Of a DNA stretch of 64,000 nucleotides, positions 11,431 through 25,705 are shown piece after piece; position 1 is the first letter of the stretch, and every line of letters starts with the position of its first letter. Source of the stretch: Poecilobothrus nobilitatus (lineage: Eukaryota; Arthropoda; Insecta; Diptera; Dolichopodidae); the NCBI GenBank assembly GCA_947095535.1, contig OX352773.1, forward strand, positions 207,906,093 to 207,970,092. Reading direction: 5' to 3'. Both the position numbers and the translations under genes were made by a program. The notes below the pieces were generated by a model. It made no database searches. It was not told the origin of the DNA and was given only the letters and a program-made list of their open reading frames with translations.

Positions 11431-14400
11431 TATAATAGAAATAACTAGTTTTTCCAAAATAATTACAATAGAAAAGTTACAAATACTAAACATAATTATT
11501 ATTCTAATAAAATATAAACATATATAATATCTTCTTCTATTTTAAATACACTATTCAATAATGGTATTAAATATAAATATAGAAGTAAATTTAAAAAGAT
11601 TTTAATTTCCTATTTTTTCTTGAAATTTGTTTTTTCAACCTTTTTTTTCATAATATTACAATTTTCTAACTACATATTAAAATTTATATTTATTTTAATT
11701 TATTACTTAATTTATTCAATAAAATCAATTTTCAAATCTTTATTTATTTTATAATACCATATTATACATTTATGTGTTAACTTAAACAAATTTGAAGACT
11801 ATTTCATTAACTACATATATTAATTTCCAATTGTTTGACATTTATAAAATTCCGTTATATTTAGTTGAAATCATATAAAATTGGTATCACTGTTTACCGA
11901 TTTTCAAAACAAACACAACCTCCATCTGACGGTCAAATTATAAATCTTTTTAAATAAACTGTAATATTTTCGAACATAGTTTTTTGTCGTACCAACAAAG
12001 TAAAAATAATTTATTAAAAAGTTTTTTTAAAAATAAAATTAAACTTTTAAAAACTTTTTAAAAGTTTTATTAAAATATAAGAAAAAGCTGTTTTAAATAA
12101 AATAAATTTTTCTAATCAGCTGACAATAAAATTGTAATAAAATAAAAAAAAAAAAATTTACACCCAACAATTGCTTTTTCGGTTTTTTCAGTCACATCAA
12201 GTCTTTGTTTTGATTTAAATCGTACTTGAAAAGTATACGATCGCAAATTGAATAATTGAATTGAATTAATAAAATATGATTAAAATTTGTCGCGCGCTAA
12301 TAATAAATTGTTTTTAACATTATAAAAAAAATTAAAATTGAATTACATATATCATTTTATTAACAAAATAATTTCATTATAAATTAGACATTGCTAATAA
12401 ATTCAAGTACATACATTATTTTTTTCTATCAATTCACTTTTCAAATTATGAGAATTTTAATTTTTTTATAAGAGGTTTGTTTTGATAAGAAAAATATAAA
12501 AATAAATAAAAAATGCTCTATTTTGTTTGATAATACAGCTAAATTACCGTGAACTATTATATAAAAAATATATAAATACATATTAATTTTGTTTTGTTTT
12601 ATTGCATAATTTTTAATGTTAATTAGTTCAATTTTTATTTTATATATTGTGTAGTATTGTGCTAAAAAATTATTCATTGAATTAAAATGTCTTATAAGAT
12701 CACAAGTCAAGATGATTTTATTTTTATGTCATGATAATAAGTAATGTCGAAAATACATATATGTAAATTAAAAATTAAAAAGAGAATCGATACTCTATTA
12801 AAAAATTAATTAAAAAATAATAGATATTAGCAATTACTTTTCTGTTTTAAAAAATAATTTCTTTTTAAAAAGTTGAATTAACTGAAAAAGAATAAAATAC
12901 CTATATACCAAATTGAAATCAAACGAAAAATTCATTATGACTCACTTATGACTCAAAGTTTAATATCCCAAATTAAAAAAAAAAGGTAACAAATAATTTT
13001 AATTTAAAAATTTAGATTTTACTTATTTTTAATATAAAGTTCTTTGAACTAGTATAATTCCAGATAATACTAATTAAGAGAACTTTAAAAAATTTAATTT
13101 ATAAAAAAAGATATTATATAAAAGGTTGTTATAAATATACAGTAACTAATACTCGCAGTGATACCAATTTAAGTTAGTTTAATATTATATTATACATAGT
13201 CGAATAACCAACGGCTTAATGAAACTTATGATTCCAGAATCTGAAGTTTAATCGAATATGAACAATATAAATGAATAGTAGACGATGTATGCTTCTTATA
13301 AAAATCGAAAATGAGAAAACAAATAAATTTACCAAATTGTAATTTATCAATTTTCTAATAATATTTTTCAAAACAAGAATTGCGGCACAAATTTATCTAA
13401 ATAAAATATATTTCTTCACATTTTCAAATTTTTCATTGATTCGAAAACCTGCAAAATTATTCAAAAATTCTTTGAAAATTTGATAAAAGCAGTTCGCGTA
13501 AAATTTAGCTTATAAATTTAGAATTATTTTACATAATAGCATTAGAATGGTTGGTTTTCTTTTGGTATTTCATCTACTGTACATCTTAATCTATACTATA
13601 CCTCCATAAATCTTTTTTTATCAATTAAAATAGTTTTAAATAGATAATAAATTTAACAAAAAAATAAGATATTTTTCTTGAATAAAAAATTAAATTTTTT
13701 TAGAACCAAGGTATATTTATTTCTAATATTAGAATAAATTAATAATGATACATGGTTTGAATTTCGTTGGAGTAGTCTATTAATTAAATAATTATTTCCT
13801 TTCTGATACTTACATATTTGATTAATAAAATTCATTAAATATATCTATTATGATGATTAAATTTTCATTTTAAACAAGTTCTAACGAGAATATTGTATTA
13901 TAAGACATAATAATAATTAAGTAGATATAACTATGGTCACTAGAAAAACATGAAGCATGAGTAAGTACATATTATATATGTATGTATATACATAGGTAAA
14001 TTTCCTTAATCCGAGATTCGAAAAACTACAAAGAAATAATTAATTACGACAAATTTTGGTAATTTTTTTGTTTAATCAGTAATTTGGTTTGTAAATACAT
14101 ACATCATATACATACATTACATACATAATATATCATTTTTAATTCATGGTTAAAATTTTTTTAGATTATCATTGAAATAGTTTTGCTTCAAGGAATTTTA
14201 CTTTTGTAAATACATATATATATATGTATGTATATAAACTGCATTTTACGTGCTTATGTGACAAATTACATGAGTTTTATTTTTTCATAAAAATTATAAT
14301 TTTACGAAATATTAATAAAAAGCATGAAATATAATTATGCCTGTTAAATGAAACACTCATTTTCTGTTACAAATTAGCCAAAAAAAAAATCAATTAATCG

Positions 14401-15189
14401 CTTCATTGATTACATTAATTTTTTATTATCCATATAAAAATTATCCCTTAATTATCAGTTAAAAAGTTAAGATTAAAATGATACATACGTGGTTTTAGTT
14501 TTAGTTAGAGTATTAATCCATAACAAAGTTAAAATTTATATATGTATGTATGTAAAAGTTTTAAAGTTAGTTGAAAAAAATTATTAAAAAATATAATTAC
14601 AATGAAAATCATAGCTTTAAAATGATAACAAAAAGCAACAAAAAATCATCCACCTTAAACGATATATGTATGTATACATATAAATGTACGAGTATAAAAA
14701 ACCAATTTAGAGTACAAAAGTTCAAAATTTCAAGTCTGCTAAAAACAATTTAGAATTTTTTTTTTATTTAAAATTGAAGAGTAGAGAGAATATGAAATTA
14801 CAAAGTAAAATAAATATTAAAAATATTGTACCAACCTATAGAACGGGAGACTAAAGATGTCAAACATAGGTCATAATTGTTTAATTTAACATTAAATAAA
14901 AAAAATTTTTTTTTTTTTGATACATGATACTTTTTCTTCCTTAGTAATTTTAATTAAGTTTTGATTTTTGAAATGAAATTTAATACAGATTTTATAATGT
15001 TTTTTTTTTATAAATATTTAAATCAATTTCAAAAGAAAAAGAATATATTTTCTAAACAATATTATTAAAAATCATAACAATACTATTTTACTAAATATAT
15101 ATGTACACTATATCTATATTATAATAAACTTACACTTAAATATAACATGAAAAATTTTAAACAGATAAAAAATGAGAAAGAATATAAAG
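11431..15189. other. Long AT-rich tract without recognisable genes
   Basis: AT-rich sequence with scattered TATG/TACA microsatellite-like runs (for example around 13975-13995, 14095-14130 and 14215-14235). Open frames are short and of AT-driven composition (Lys, Asn, Ile, Phe), so none is called. Confidence 0.55.
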
Positions 15190-15900
15190 TTGACATTTCA
15201 ACTCTAGGATACCCGGATGAACATAATATTTATGGTGGTTTCATAAAATTTAATCATCTTTATGCCAATGCCATATGCCAATGAGTATTGTGAAAATTGA
15301 TGCCAATGCCAATGAAAATTATGTATATAAATGTGGAAGTTATCTGAAACTTTTGGTTTGACTCATCAAACTTTGCAGAAGTCGTTGGCATAAAACTTAA
15401 CTTTTTTGACAAAATTTTAAATACGAAGCTTATATAAATATTGAAGTATGCTTATATAAAAAAAAAGTTGTATTACCTATTACCTCAACCTATTATCCTA
15501 TAGCTAGGTCTATAAAGTTTGGCAAATATTGTTAGTATAAAACTTAAAGACTGTTAAACTTATAAAACTGTTTTAACAAAATTTTTGATATTTATAGTCC
15601 TTTAGATCCTGTGTTATACTTATATAAAACAAAAGATAGTTATATAACTGCTACTTCAACCATTTGAACTTGTTCAATTTCAACAGCAAAACTGGTCTTC
15701 ATATAAAAAAGATAGTTTTCAGTGATAGACCTATAGTTTATTTTTGATGGACCGATGGACCGACATTAGATAGCAAAATCTACTCAAAATTCAATTCAAA
15801 GCAAGAATATATTATATGTTTTTACATAGCTATCTATATTTCCACTTCTTTAACATGTCACAAATGTAATCGTAAATTTATTATACCCTTGAACTGTGTT
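15190..15900. mobile_element. Degraded repeat, possibly DINE-1/Helentron-like
   Basis: The right part (15745-15900) carries a gaccgatggaccgac segment. An AATATAT stretch and a closing TTATTATACCCTT (15878-15890) follow. This echoes the order in the clearer element at 55240-56110 (GGAC repeats, then a block, then a TATACCC end). Multiple GCCAAT repeats sit at 15262-15320. Divergence is high and no clean ends were found. Confidence 0.35.
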
Positions 15901-18590
15901 CATATACGGATATAATATAATACTCACTCATATATCTATCAATTTGTAGTTAAATTTGTTTTAATTATAAGAACCGGCAAAAGCAACATATAATTATTTA
16001 TATATGTACAAAAAAAAATAAAAACAAGAATAAATCTAAAGAAAGTAAAGTAAATAATTATTAAAAATAAATAACATAAATATAGCTGGCATTTATAAAT
16101 ATTAAATAGGAATTAATATGATAAAATATGATGCCATGATATTCTGTTTAATACAAACAATTTTCCTATAGAAAAAATCAATAATTAGTAAACTGTATGT
16201 AATTATTTAAAACAAAATTTTTTTAATTATTAAAATACCTAAGTATATTATAATATTTAAATGAAAATATATAATTTGCAATGTTGTCCATATTTTGTAT
16301 TATATATAAATGTACATTTAATCATTTTTAACCCTTTGACTAATAGCCTATACAGAATTTTTTTGTTGTTGAATTGTTTTTTGAAATCATTAAAAGAATA
16401 TTGTTAATCTTAACGTTCCGACTGAAAAAAGAACCTTTTAATATAAGTATACTAAAATACTGTATAAGAAATATATACTTATGTACATATTTTATTAAAA
16501 ATTTTGGATATTTTTTTAGGTTTTGCTTTTATTTTATAAAAAAAATTAACATTTATTTGCTATGAGGTTGTCATTAAGATGAACAGTTAATATTAATTCT
16601 TAAATTTTAAGCATATTGCACATATTTATAATAATTTCTTCGGCAATAAAAAAAAAAATTAAATAAAAATTCTAAATAGTGAGTTACAAAAAAAAAAAAA
16701 AAATCATCATTACAAGGAAATATCATTAAAATTAAAAAAGAAAATAACTACCAACGTAAGTATTATATATATACATATATAACACAAAAGAAAAATTTAG
16801 ATTTTTAACAATTAGATATAATTACAAACTTATAAATCAACATTGTCAAAGTGCTTATAGAATAAACAGAAAATACTTAACATCTAGAAAGAAAAATTTG
16901 ATATTTTCTTACAATATTTACATATTTTGTACCGCAGACCGATATAATTGAATCTGGTTTAAACGTGTTCCAAAAAACGAATAGAAACAACAAAAATAAT
17001 ATAAAACACTCGTCTAACTATATATTATGATTTATCTATACAACTTTTTTGAATGACAATTATATACATAATATCATAATATATTTTAATTATTTTACTA
17101 CCATATAGGATCTTAATGATTATCGAAAAAAATATGACTAACCTACTTATAAATACTTTTGGTTTTCATTTGTTCAACCAAAACAATTTTTTCAGCTTTA
17201 TATTATTTACGTTCCTTTTACACGAAAAAAGTAGTTGGAAATAGTTGGTAAATGGAACTCTAATTTAACATATTACACCTATCTCCATTTTCTCAAAAAC
17301 TGGTGCAGTTGGAAGTAAAAAATAGTGTAGTTTACTCTGTAAAAGAAACACAAAGATTATGTTAAAATCAAAATGGTTCCACAAATTTCATATTTATTTT
17401 TAAAAATATTCAAAACGTAAATAATAATTAGCTTATATTATATTATATTAAATAAACCGATTACTTTACGCTTATAACATACATAAGTACATATTTTATA
17501 AATTTTATGTATTATCTTATTGTTTTATTTTGTTTTAATGAATATGAATACATACTTACATATAATTAATGAATACCATTACAGAGATAATTATTTTAAA
17601 TACCAGTTTATTGTCATTTTTTTGTATTTTGTCTTCTTTATTTATTTACTAAAATGATTAGATATTTCATTTGTAATTCATAACAACTTCATATTGTTAT
17701 AAATTATACGCGCTTAGTGTAGAATAATTATTAATGATGAGCCAACAATTTTTATATTCAGACATTCAGCTAATATTTCACTGATAATAAAATATAAAAC
17801 AAAAAAAAAAAAACAATTATATGATAAATATGGTACGATAAATATTATATAAAATTATTTAAGTAAATATATATGTAGTTACTATACATAGAAGAAATCT
17901 TTTATACATACTGTCTAGATTTGAATGTTTTTGTTACATTTATACTTCCAATAATTATTGACGTTTTTATCTTCGTTTTAAAGCAGAGCTCAAAGCATAC
18001 TTTAAAAATTAACTAATAACTAAATACGCTGGGCTTAAGAGATGCTTAGAGCATTCATCAAAGTGCTTTCATTAAATAAAATAAAAGATAGATAAAATTT
18101 TCCACATAATGGTAAATTATGGTACCTATATATTTCACTCGATTTATAAAGCTGAAAAAATTTCCTACCGTTTAGTAGAAGTTCTGTAGTCGACAGAGAT
18201 GGACGGAGAAATTGATAAGTAGATGGATAAAGTGAAACGAATAAACAAGTTTTTCAATATTTAAAAAAAAAATGCGCTAAAAAATTATAAGAATGCGTTA
18301 TGTGCTTTACGAAAATGATAAGAAAAAACTATCATAAAAATGATTTAGAGCAATATAATTTACTGTTTTGCATATAAAAAAAATATAAAAATTTTAGAAT
18401 ATGAAGAATGCATTTGTACACATGCATTAACAAACAAAATTAATCCTGTAACTTCATTCATATGATTATTAAGATTATATTTATAAGATCTACTTCACAT
18501 AAATTTTTACAATACCATAATCAAAAATCAGATTAGATTCACAAATGAAATAGTGAATTTATAGGTTTGTACACAATTAGCCGAATGTTA
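15901..18590. other. AT-rich spacer, nothing recognised
   Basis: No coding frame or repeat boundary could be supported in this stretch. Confidence 0.5.
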
Positions 18591-18599
18591 AATTGTATC

Positions 18600-19560
18600 T
18601 TTTGACAAAAAGGACATTTTGCAACTTGCCATTTGACATATTTGACCATTTTACAAATGGTTGTTTGGCATAATGAGACGTTTCGCAAAAAGATATTTGG
18701 CAAACATATGTTTTACAAATAGTATTTGGAATTTAGAACATTTTTTGCGCACAATTTTTTCAACATATCTTCTTCGAAATAAATTAAATCTATAAAATTA
18801 CATAATTCATGAAAATATTTTTTAAATCATTATATCCGTACGATAAGGATCGGGTATATTAAAATTGAATTAAAACTTCGGGTAGCTCTCAAACAACTAA
18901 CTTTTAGATCTCCACATATTTTTCGAAATAGAGCCATGAAATTTTAACTACTGATAGATATCATAAAAATATTAATTTTATGGAACAACTTTTTTCGTAG
19001 CCCCACCCATTACGGAGCTACAGCCAACCAAAGTTCGAAAAAGCTCTATATTTAAATTGTTATAACACAAGTTGTAAAAGGTATATCTTCAATTTGAAAA
19101 CCTCAAACGATTACTGCTTTTATTAGCTTTAAAAATATATATATTTATATACTTGTGCCATACGGTGTCCTTATATACCGTTATGTGAAGCTCAAATTTT
19201 GCAAAATTCTTGACTCCTTCTATCTTCCAAATAAGGACTCTTATGCTAGAGTCCTCTCCAGGAGGAATCTTAAGTTAGAAACTTGAAACTTTGAGAGAAG
19301 TTAGGTCTCTAAAAATAAGTATGAGTCATTTCAGAAAATATTTTTGTATCGCGCTCAATTTCGGAGCTGTATGGGGTCAAAAACTAAAAATTTTTATTTT
19401 TATTTTTAAACACCTGTAACTTGAACACCTGTCCAAATTTTTTTGAAGTAATATATAAAAATTAAAGCAACTAACAACTTTTAATAATATAGGGTTACCT
19501 TAAAATTGACGAAAGTGTGACTTCATTTTTCTAAATTTTTCTAACAAATTTTTTTAACAA
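18600..19560 (+). repeat. Dispersed unclassified repeat, copy 1 (contains CCGTTATGTGAA core)
   Basis: Less AT-rich block. A core ACCGTTATGTGAA at about 19180-19192 is followed by a CTTCC-rich stretch and GAAACTTTGAGAGAAG (about 19285-19300). The same ordered motifs occur in reverse orientation at 37130-37530 and 20190-20400. The GAGAGAAG-to-CCTGTAACTT half recurs at 56930-57100. The left part (18600-18740) has several short GACATTTTGCAAC/TTTGGCA-like units. No coding capacity seen. Confidence 0.55.
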
Positions 19561-20189
19561 TTTTTTTGCATTTTTTTTTACTCGATAATTTGAAATTGTT
19601 GAGGATGATGCTTAGCACAAAAAAAAATTAAATAAATAAAAATATACCTAACGGTTGCTGAAGAATTTATATTTATATGATATTAGTATACTTACTAATT
19701 ATATAACTCATGTTTATTTACATATCGTATATGTCACGATGAATGAATGATATTTAATACAATGTATAGTATAAATTATTATACATTTGCCTCTTAGTTT
19801 TAATGGAACTATGGCATATTTGGAAAAGTTTTGGATTGATAATCGTTATGTGGAAGGTTAGAATATGCTTTTGAAGAATTTGTAAACATATAGTTTGAAT
19901 ATATGTACAAACCATAGTTCTAGAAATTATAAAATTCACCCAAATTATTTTAAAATACTAAAAAATTAAAAAAATAATATTATAATCAGAGTGACAGGCT
20001 ATGAATATCTTTTTGATCTAATTCAAAGCAACTTCAAAAAGTTGGGGGAAATAGTGGTGGTTTACTTTTATCCGAAACAAAAACAACAAAAATTAGAAAA
20101 TAATGCCTTTACCTTAAACTGGTTTTTTTATTATCATTAATAACGAATGAAAAAAATTATTACTTGAAGTTCTTATTTGTTAAGTAAGT

Positions 20190-20400
20190 GGATTGTTGCG
20201 AAAAGTGTTAGTTGCAAAGTGTCCTATTTGATAAATAAACTACATATTTGCAATGTAACTATTTAAGGGAAGTTCAAGTTTGAAACTTTAGATTTTTGGA
20301 GATTACGAGACGTCAAAAATTTTGAAAAAGTTTTCTTTCACATAACGGATATAAATTTAATACAAAAAATTATAATATTACACTTTTCCTATCGTTTTGC
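20190..20400 (-). repeat. Dispersed unclassified repeat, copy 2 (short, inverted)
   Basis: The complement reads CCGTTATGTGAAAG, then a Lys-codon-like A-rich stretch and CAAACTTGAACTTCCCTT. A GGACACTTTGCAAC segment follows. Both segments resemble parts of 18600-19560 but stand in the opposite relative order, so this copy is rearranged or partial. Confidence 0.4.
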
Positions 20401-22250
20401 GATGTCATATTGAAAAAATATATAACGGTAATCATTTAAATATAAGTACAGGATTTTTTTCGAATTTTGATCATCTGTAGTTCTTTAACAGTTACACTGT
20501 TATATTATGTATATCCATTTATATCATCACTGACCAAAATTAATGAGTATAACAATTATAGAAAAATTCATAATCGATTATAAAAATAGTAAATAAAACT
20601 TATTGTATCATAATATCCAAAGTAAAAAAAAAAAAAAAAGTAAATTATGATTAAATATAATTAATATAATTGCCATTTACTTAACAAATAATCAATTGAA
20701 TAAATAAATTGCATTTTAAATTCAAACACCTAATTCTATTAAATAATAATTATTGTGTAAATAAAAATTTAAACACATGGTATTTATTTTTATTTTTAAT
20801 TGTCATTGATAGTAAATTAACAACCATAAACTTTATGATAGTTACAAATCATTTTTTTTTTTTATTAAAGATACGATACGCCTATAATTAGATTATTTAT
20901 TACTGATTTACTGATTATATATGGTTTAGGAAAGATAAAGCAATATTAGAATTGATAATTTTATTATTCGTCTCATATACGTAACCACATTCAAAGCAGC
21001 ATTAATACAAGTGAAAACTCATTAACGATAGCCAAATCTGGCATTAAAATGTGAAGTATACATTAAAAATTTTCTAAGTACAGGATTTGTGCCTCGTAAG
21101 GCCTTTTTATATTTTAATAAGTATAAATATATTTAAAATATTGATTAGAAATCCTCAATTTTAAGGGAAAACCTAGATTTAAAGTAGTTTAAATATTTGG
21201 TAGGTAGTTTTAGTTTAGTTAAGATTTTAAATTTAATATAAAAAAAATAGAATTAAATTGGTTTTTAATACAATTTTCCAATATACTGTATTGATTATAA
21301 TATACTACAATGCCTCTATATATCAAGCCAGAACACTAGGAGAAAAACTTAAAAAAAGGAGTTTATTTTGTGTATAAATTTGTATGGGAAAATTTTCTTT
21401 ATTCTAGGAGGCTATTTGTGTGCAGAAATACCTTTTCAATTAAATACCTATAAAATGACATACAATAATTCCTATCATTTGTCAAAACTTGATTAAAAAA
21501 TAATAATATTATCATTCATAATTTGCAAAAAAAAAACTAAAAATAATCAGATAAAAAATTATTTATCCACACCCCTTCACATTAAACATGAAACTAAATA
21601 GAAATTAAGAAAATGACAAATGTATGAAAAGAAATTAAAAAAATATTTTTTTTTTATGTATAGGGTAACTTACATTGTGTACTACCACATTGTAAAGCTC
21701 TTTAAATTTTTTGAAAGTTTTCAAATTATTGGAAATAAAAATATATTTATTTTATGTTTTTTTTAGTTTCTTAATATTAATAATAGTTAATAATATTAAT
21801 AATATAAAAAAAAATATAGCTTAACTTCATATCTGATCAATCTTAAAATTACGTTCAATATGTATTGTATACATACTTCAAGTCATAAACAAAAATAAAA
21901 AAATCACATATTTCAAAATCACAGATCATTTACAGAAATAAAAATAATATAAATTAAGCAAAATAAAATAAAACATAATTCATTTTCTATTTTAATTAGA
22001 TAATTTTTGTAATTTAGTAATTAATAATTTGAAAAAAATTAAAGCATTTAAAAAAATTACATTAAAGTCGTCAGAAATTAGACTTTGATAAGTCAAACGG
22101 CTTTAAATTATTCTTTTATAAGTCAGAAATTTAACAAAGAATACCTTTCTGGTTTGTGGTTTGAAGAAATTTGACTTTATCAATTGAAATAATTTTATGA
22201 AGTATAGCATACATATGAAAAAGTATATAATTTATTAAATCTATGGCCAA
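20401..22250. other. AT-rich spacer, nothing recognised
   Basis: No protein-like frame or element ends seen. Confidence 0.5.
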
Positions 22251-22252
22251 AG

Positions 22253-22447
22253 TTAAACCACTACGTTGCAAGTAATTAAAATAATAATTTTCTTCAAATC
22301 AATCACCCTTTCACCCTTTGAATGTACAATGCGATTTTTAAATTCCACACAATTTAATTTTTTTGATATAGAGTGGCTTGCATAACCAGCAACATTCACT
22401 TCTTGACTATATATTTTTTGATATTCTTCTAAGTAATCCGAATACAA
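22253..22447 (-). pseudogene. Short protein-like frame, possible coding fragment of unknown origin
   Basis: The minus-strand frame contains YLEEYQKIYSQEVNVAGYAS followed by further mixed-composition residues. Acidic, aromatic and Gly residues are far more varied than in neighbouring AT-driven frames. Directly upstream on the same strand another frame reads QLPYVELLKTN and then meets GTTAGT (about 22480). A small intron could join the two, or a frameshift could separate them. I do not recognise a family. It could be an exon of an unseen gene, a TE fragment or chance. Confidence 0.3.
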
Positions 22448-23346
22448 AATAGAAAGAATAGAATGAAAGAACTAACATTTGTTTTCAATAACTCTACATA
22501 AGGTAGCTGTGAATTAGACTTTTCTGATTCTTAATTTTTTTTCAGATTCTATAATACTCTGATACGATATTAAATAATTACAGCCCGTAAGTTTCCTGTA
22601 TAAACCAAATCTTCTTTCCAAAATACAAAATCAAATGTAACAATGCAAAATATTAATCATTTACCTTATAAATAACACAAATTAAAAAAAAAACGCATAC
22701 ATCCATCCAACCCCTTTTACATTACAAATCAGACTACTAAGTCTAACTACTAAACTAAGTATTAGTTACTATACTACTAAGAAAAAATTAAAAAAATGAG
22801 AAAATAAACTTATTTTTTTATTATTGAAATTTACCAACAATTTCCACACGAATTAATAACGAAAATAAATTTCGAATAAAATTGGGAAAATTAATTGAGT
22901 GTTCCCGGTTCCGGCAGCCGGCTTGAAGAAAGATATATAGATTATAGACGCATTGATATTTTATATAATATTATAATGTAAAATTATCATAGTTGCTTTG
23001 ATAAAAAATCTAAATTAATAAATTAATCAAAATCTGATATTCAAAATTGAATTCCTTCCAAAATAAAATTGTGAAAGCTAAGCAAATTCGTTAGCCATGT
23101 ACATTTAAATTTTAGCTTAAAGCATATTATAAGAGTTCTTTTTAAGTTTTGTTTGTAAAAATGAAATAATGATCATAAAAATAAAACGCCAAGCTAAACA
23201 AAAAAAAGCTAAAATAATTGAATATATGTATATAATATTAATTGAGACAAAAAACGATAATTTAACTTATAATTAAAAGATAAATTAGTCATTTTATGGT
23301 TTATATATTTTTATACTGAAATTATTTCTTAATATTTAGATAACAT
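22448..23346. other. AT-rich spacer with a small GC-rich patch
   Basis: Mostly AT-rich. A short GC-rich patch with CCGGTTCCGGCAGCCGGC lies at about 22905-22922. It is self-complementary enough to form a small hairpin, but no element boundaries were found around it. Confidence 0.4.
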
Positions 23347-24011
23347 CATAAAGAAACTACACTATATAGAGTACTCATCTAGAACAAAATTTTTTGACCA
23401 CTTTTTCAATTTTAGTTTATCTAAATTTGCAATAAAATATCTAAAACCAATGCATACTGGAATATGGATACGTTAATGTAATACACATAGGTACATATAC
23501 ATAGGTATATAAAATGAAAATATGTAAATGTGATATATGCTTCTAATATTTTTGATTTGAAAGCGTTTTATTTGAAAGAGATGAATGTAGTATAAAAGTG
23601 TCGCACTTGAGAACACAGTGTAAAATTTAATATGTATTTACTTAAAATGTAGTAAGCAATAGTGTTAAATTTAAGTTTTTTGATTCGATTATAATTTTTA
23701 TTTTTTATGTATGTATATGTGCCTATTTGCACTATTTGCCTATGCATTTCTATTTCTACTTCTTTTCTCTGTTGTATTGCTACTTAACTTTATTGCTATA
23801 GGATACAATCAGTCACATCAAATATCCCAGCTAATGTATAATACGTATAAGCAAATTTGGATGTTTCGTGCGATTGTATTTATTATTTAATTAATACTAA
23901 AAATATCAACACAATCGCACGAAACATCCCAATGAGATGATTCAAAATCGTAGAAAAATGCTTAATATTTTTGTTCTACGTGAGTTCTCTATATAGTATA
24001 GTTTCTTTATG
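23347..24011. mobile_element. Terminal-inverted-repeat element, probably Tc1/mariner-like and non-autonomous
   Basis: The first about 43 bp (23347-23389) and the complement of the last about 43 bp (23969-24011) match at about 39 positions. The outermost part contains AAGAAACTA. A TA dinucleotide flanks both ends if the repeat is taken to start at AAGAAAC, which fits Tc1/mariner insertion at TA. No transposase frame is present. An internal perfect 19-bp inverted repeat (23859-23877 with 23911-23929, 33-nt loop) is GC-richer than its surroundings. Confidence 0.65.
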
Positions 24012-24904
24012 GTATTATTCAAACCGCTTTTAAATTGCCGCTTTCTTTTTAATTAAAAATATTGCTTGTATAAGTTTTATATAGTGGATGGGATCCTGTT
24101 CTGAATTTAAAGTATATGTTACTATGCCAAAATTAAATCTTGAAATTATGCAAAAATATTTAATTTATAAAAAAAAGTCTACGAATGCAACATTTATACT
24201 CTCTAATCTCTATTATAAAACCACAACATTATAAATACTTATTTTTAACTTTTAAGTTTTTTTTACTACGAATATAAAACTTGGTTAATCCAGCCGTTTT
24301 TTAAATTAAGCTTGTTTGAGGTGTTCATTTACAGAAATATAAATATGATATGTATAAATATTAAATATGTATCATTTAAAATTGTTTAATTTTAATTTAA
24401 AACAAAATACATTTAAAATTGTACAATAGTAGAACTTTGAGATATTCTATACTCCTAATAGAACAAATAGGATTACCATGTACTGCCTTAATATTTAGCT
24501 TTTTAAAATAAAAGTGTTTTAAACAGTATAGCGATATGATATGTCTATAACTTTTTGAATAAACATATATACCGTTTAGCAGATAAGTTCTTGAAGTTTG
24601 AACAATTATTTTGAAAAAAGACGAAATTGATTTTGAAAATTTGAATGAATTTGATTTTGAAAAAAGACAAATATAATGTTAAAATTTACAAATTTAAAGT
24701 GAAAAGAGTATATAAATACAAAATATGTAATTCAGTTTTAAATCATTCACATAAGAATATTGTAAATTTTTGTAGTGAAATATCATTTAAAGTACATTAA
24801 GTCAATTATTACTTAAAGTTTAATTACTGTCCATTAATTTTCTTAATATAGAATATTGTGCACTTTTACAATTAGTATATATAAAAAAATTATAGATCCT
24901 TCAC

Positions 24905-25120
24905 GTAAGTTTTTTTTACAAGGGTTGGTGGAAAACTCAAAAGTCACCAAGAGGAACTGCACGTGCTTCCTCAGGGTAGTGTTGGACTTTAACCAACCAA
25001 AACCACCCCCCTTTTAAAACCAAACTTTAGGATGAAACCTTTAATACAAATGTACAGTTTGGTTTTGGGAATAGTGCAATTGATTACTTAACTTGAGACA
25101 TTAAGACTATAGGAGCATAC
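24905..25120 (-). mobile_element. Divergent relative of the SINE-like repeat at 5031-5755
   Basis: It has the same layout as the 3' third of that element: poly(T) at 24908-24918, then inverted GGTTGGTGG / CCAACCAAAACCACC segments. AAAACCAAACT (25016-25026) pairs with AGTTTGGTTTT (25058-25068). Primary sequence is diverged, but the order and spacing of the paired segments are kept. Confidence 0.5.
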
Positions 25121-25369
25121 TAGGCAGAATGATGGATGAATTTCGGTTTAATTTTTCTTTTTAATTTTTTCCAGCTACAAAGTCAATTTACATTGTAATA
25201 TATGGTGCAAATTTTGTGGCAGAGCAATGTTTTTTTCTGTCATACAAAATTTCTGATTTTTGATTCTGTTTTAATTTAATTTGTTATAATTTAGATTCTA
25301 GTAAATTGACAAATGCTTATACATGGCCGATTTTATTTGCCAACATTTGTTGTTGACAAATTCAAAAAA

Positions 25370-25705
25370 AATTATTTATCTTTTAGTTAATTGCCTTATG
25401 CAGGAAAGTGTTATATACTACTGCATGTTTGTAACTCTTGATGGCCATAGTTGCTATTATAGCAAAATAGTAATAATAATAGGCGAATTCATTGTTTGCT
25501 TACAGTCCCACTCGCAATTCAATGTTTCCGCATCCATATCTTATCCTTTACTATCCCTGCTCCCTAGCCAATATACTACATTAGCTGGTAAAGGTTTCAT
25601 TTCATTATATTGACTAAAGGGGAAGGTGGGCTTAGTCAGTAAGATTCTGACACTATCAATGGAGAATTCTTGGTTAAAAAACTTAGAAAAAAACAATACA
25701 ATTAA
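25370..25705 (+). mobile_element. Second clear copy of the SINE-like repeat, opposite orientation
   Basis: It aligns by eye with the complement of 5031-5510: a GTTATATACTACTGCA segment, the ATT/AAT stretch, CAGTCCCACTC, then AGCCAATATA (25567-25576). The block GGGGAAGGTGGGCTTAGTCAGTAAGA follows and is in turn followed by an A-rich end near 25685-25705. The tRNA-like head is not present in this copy. Confidence 0.65.
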
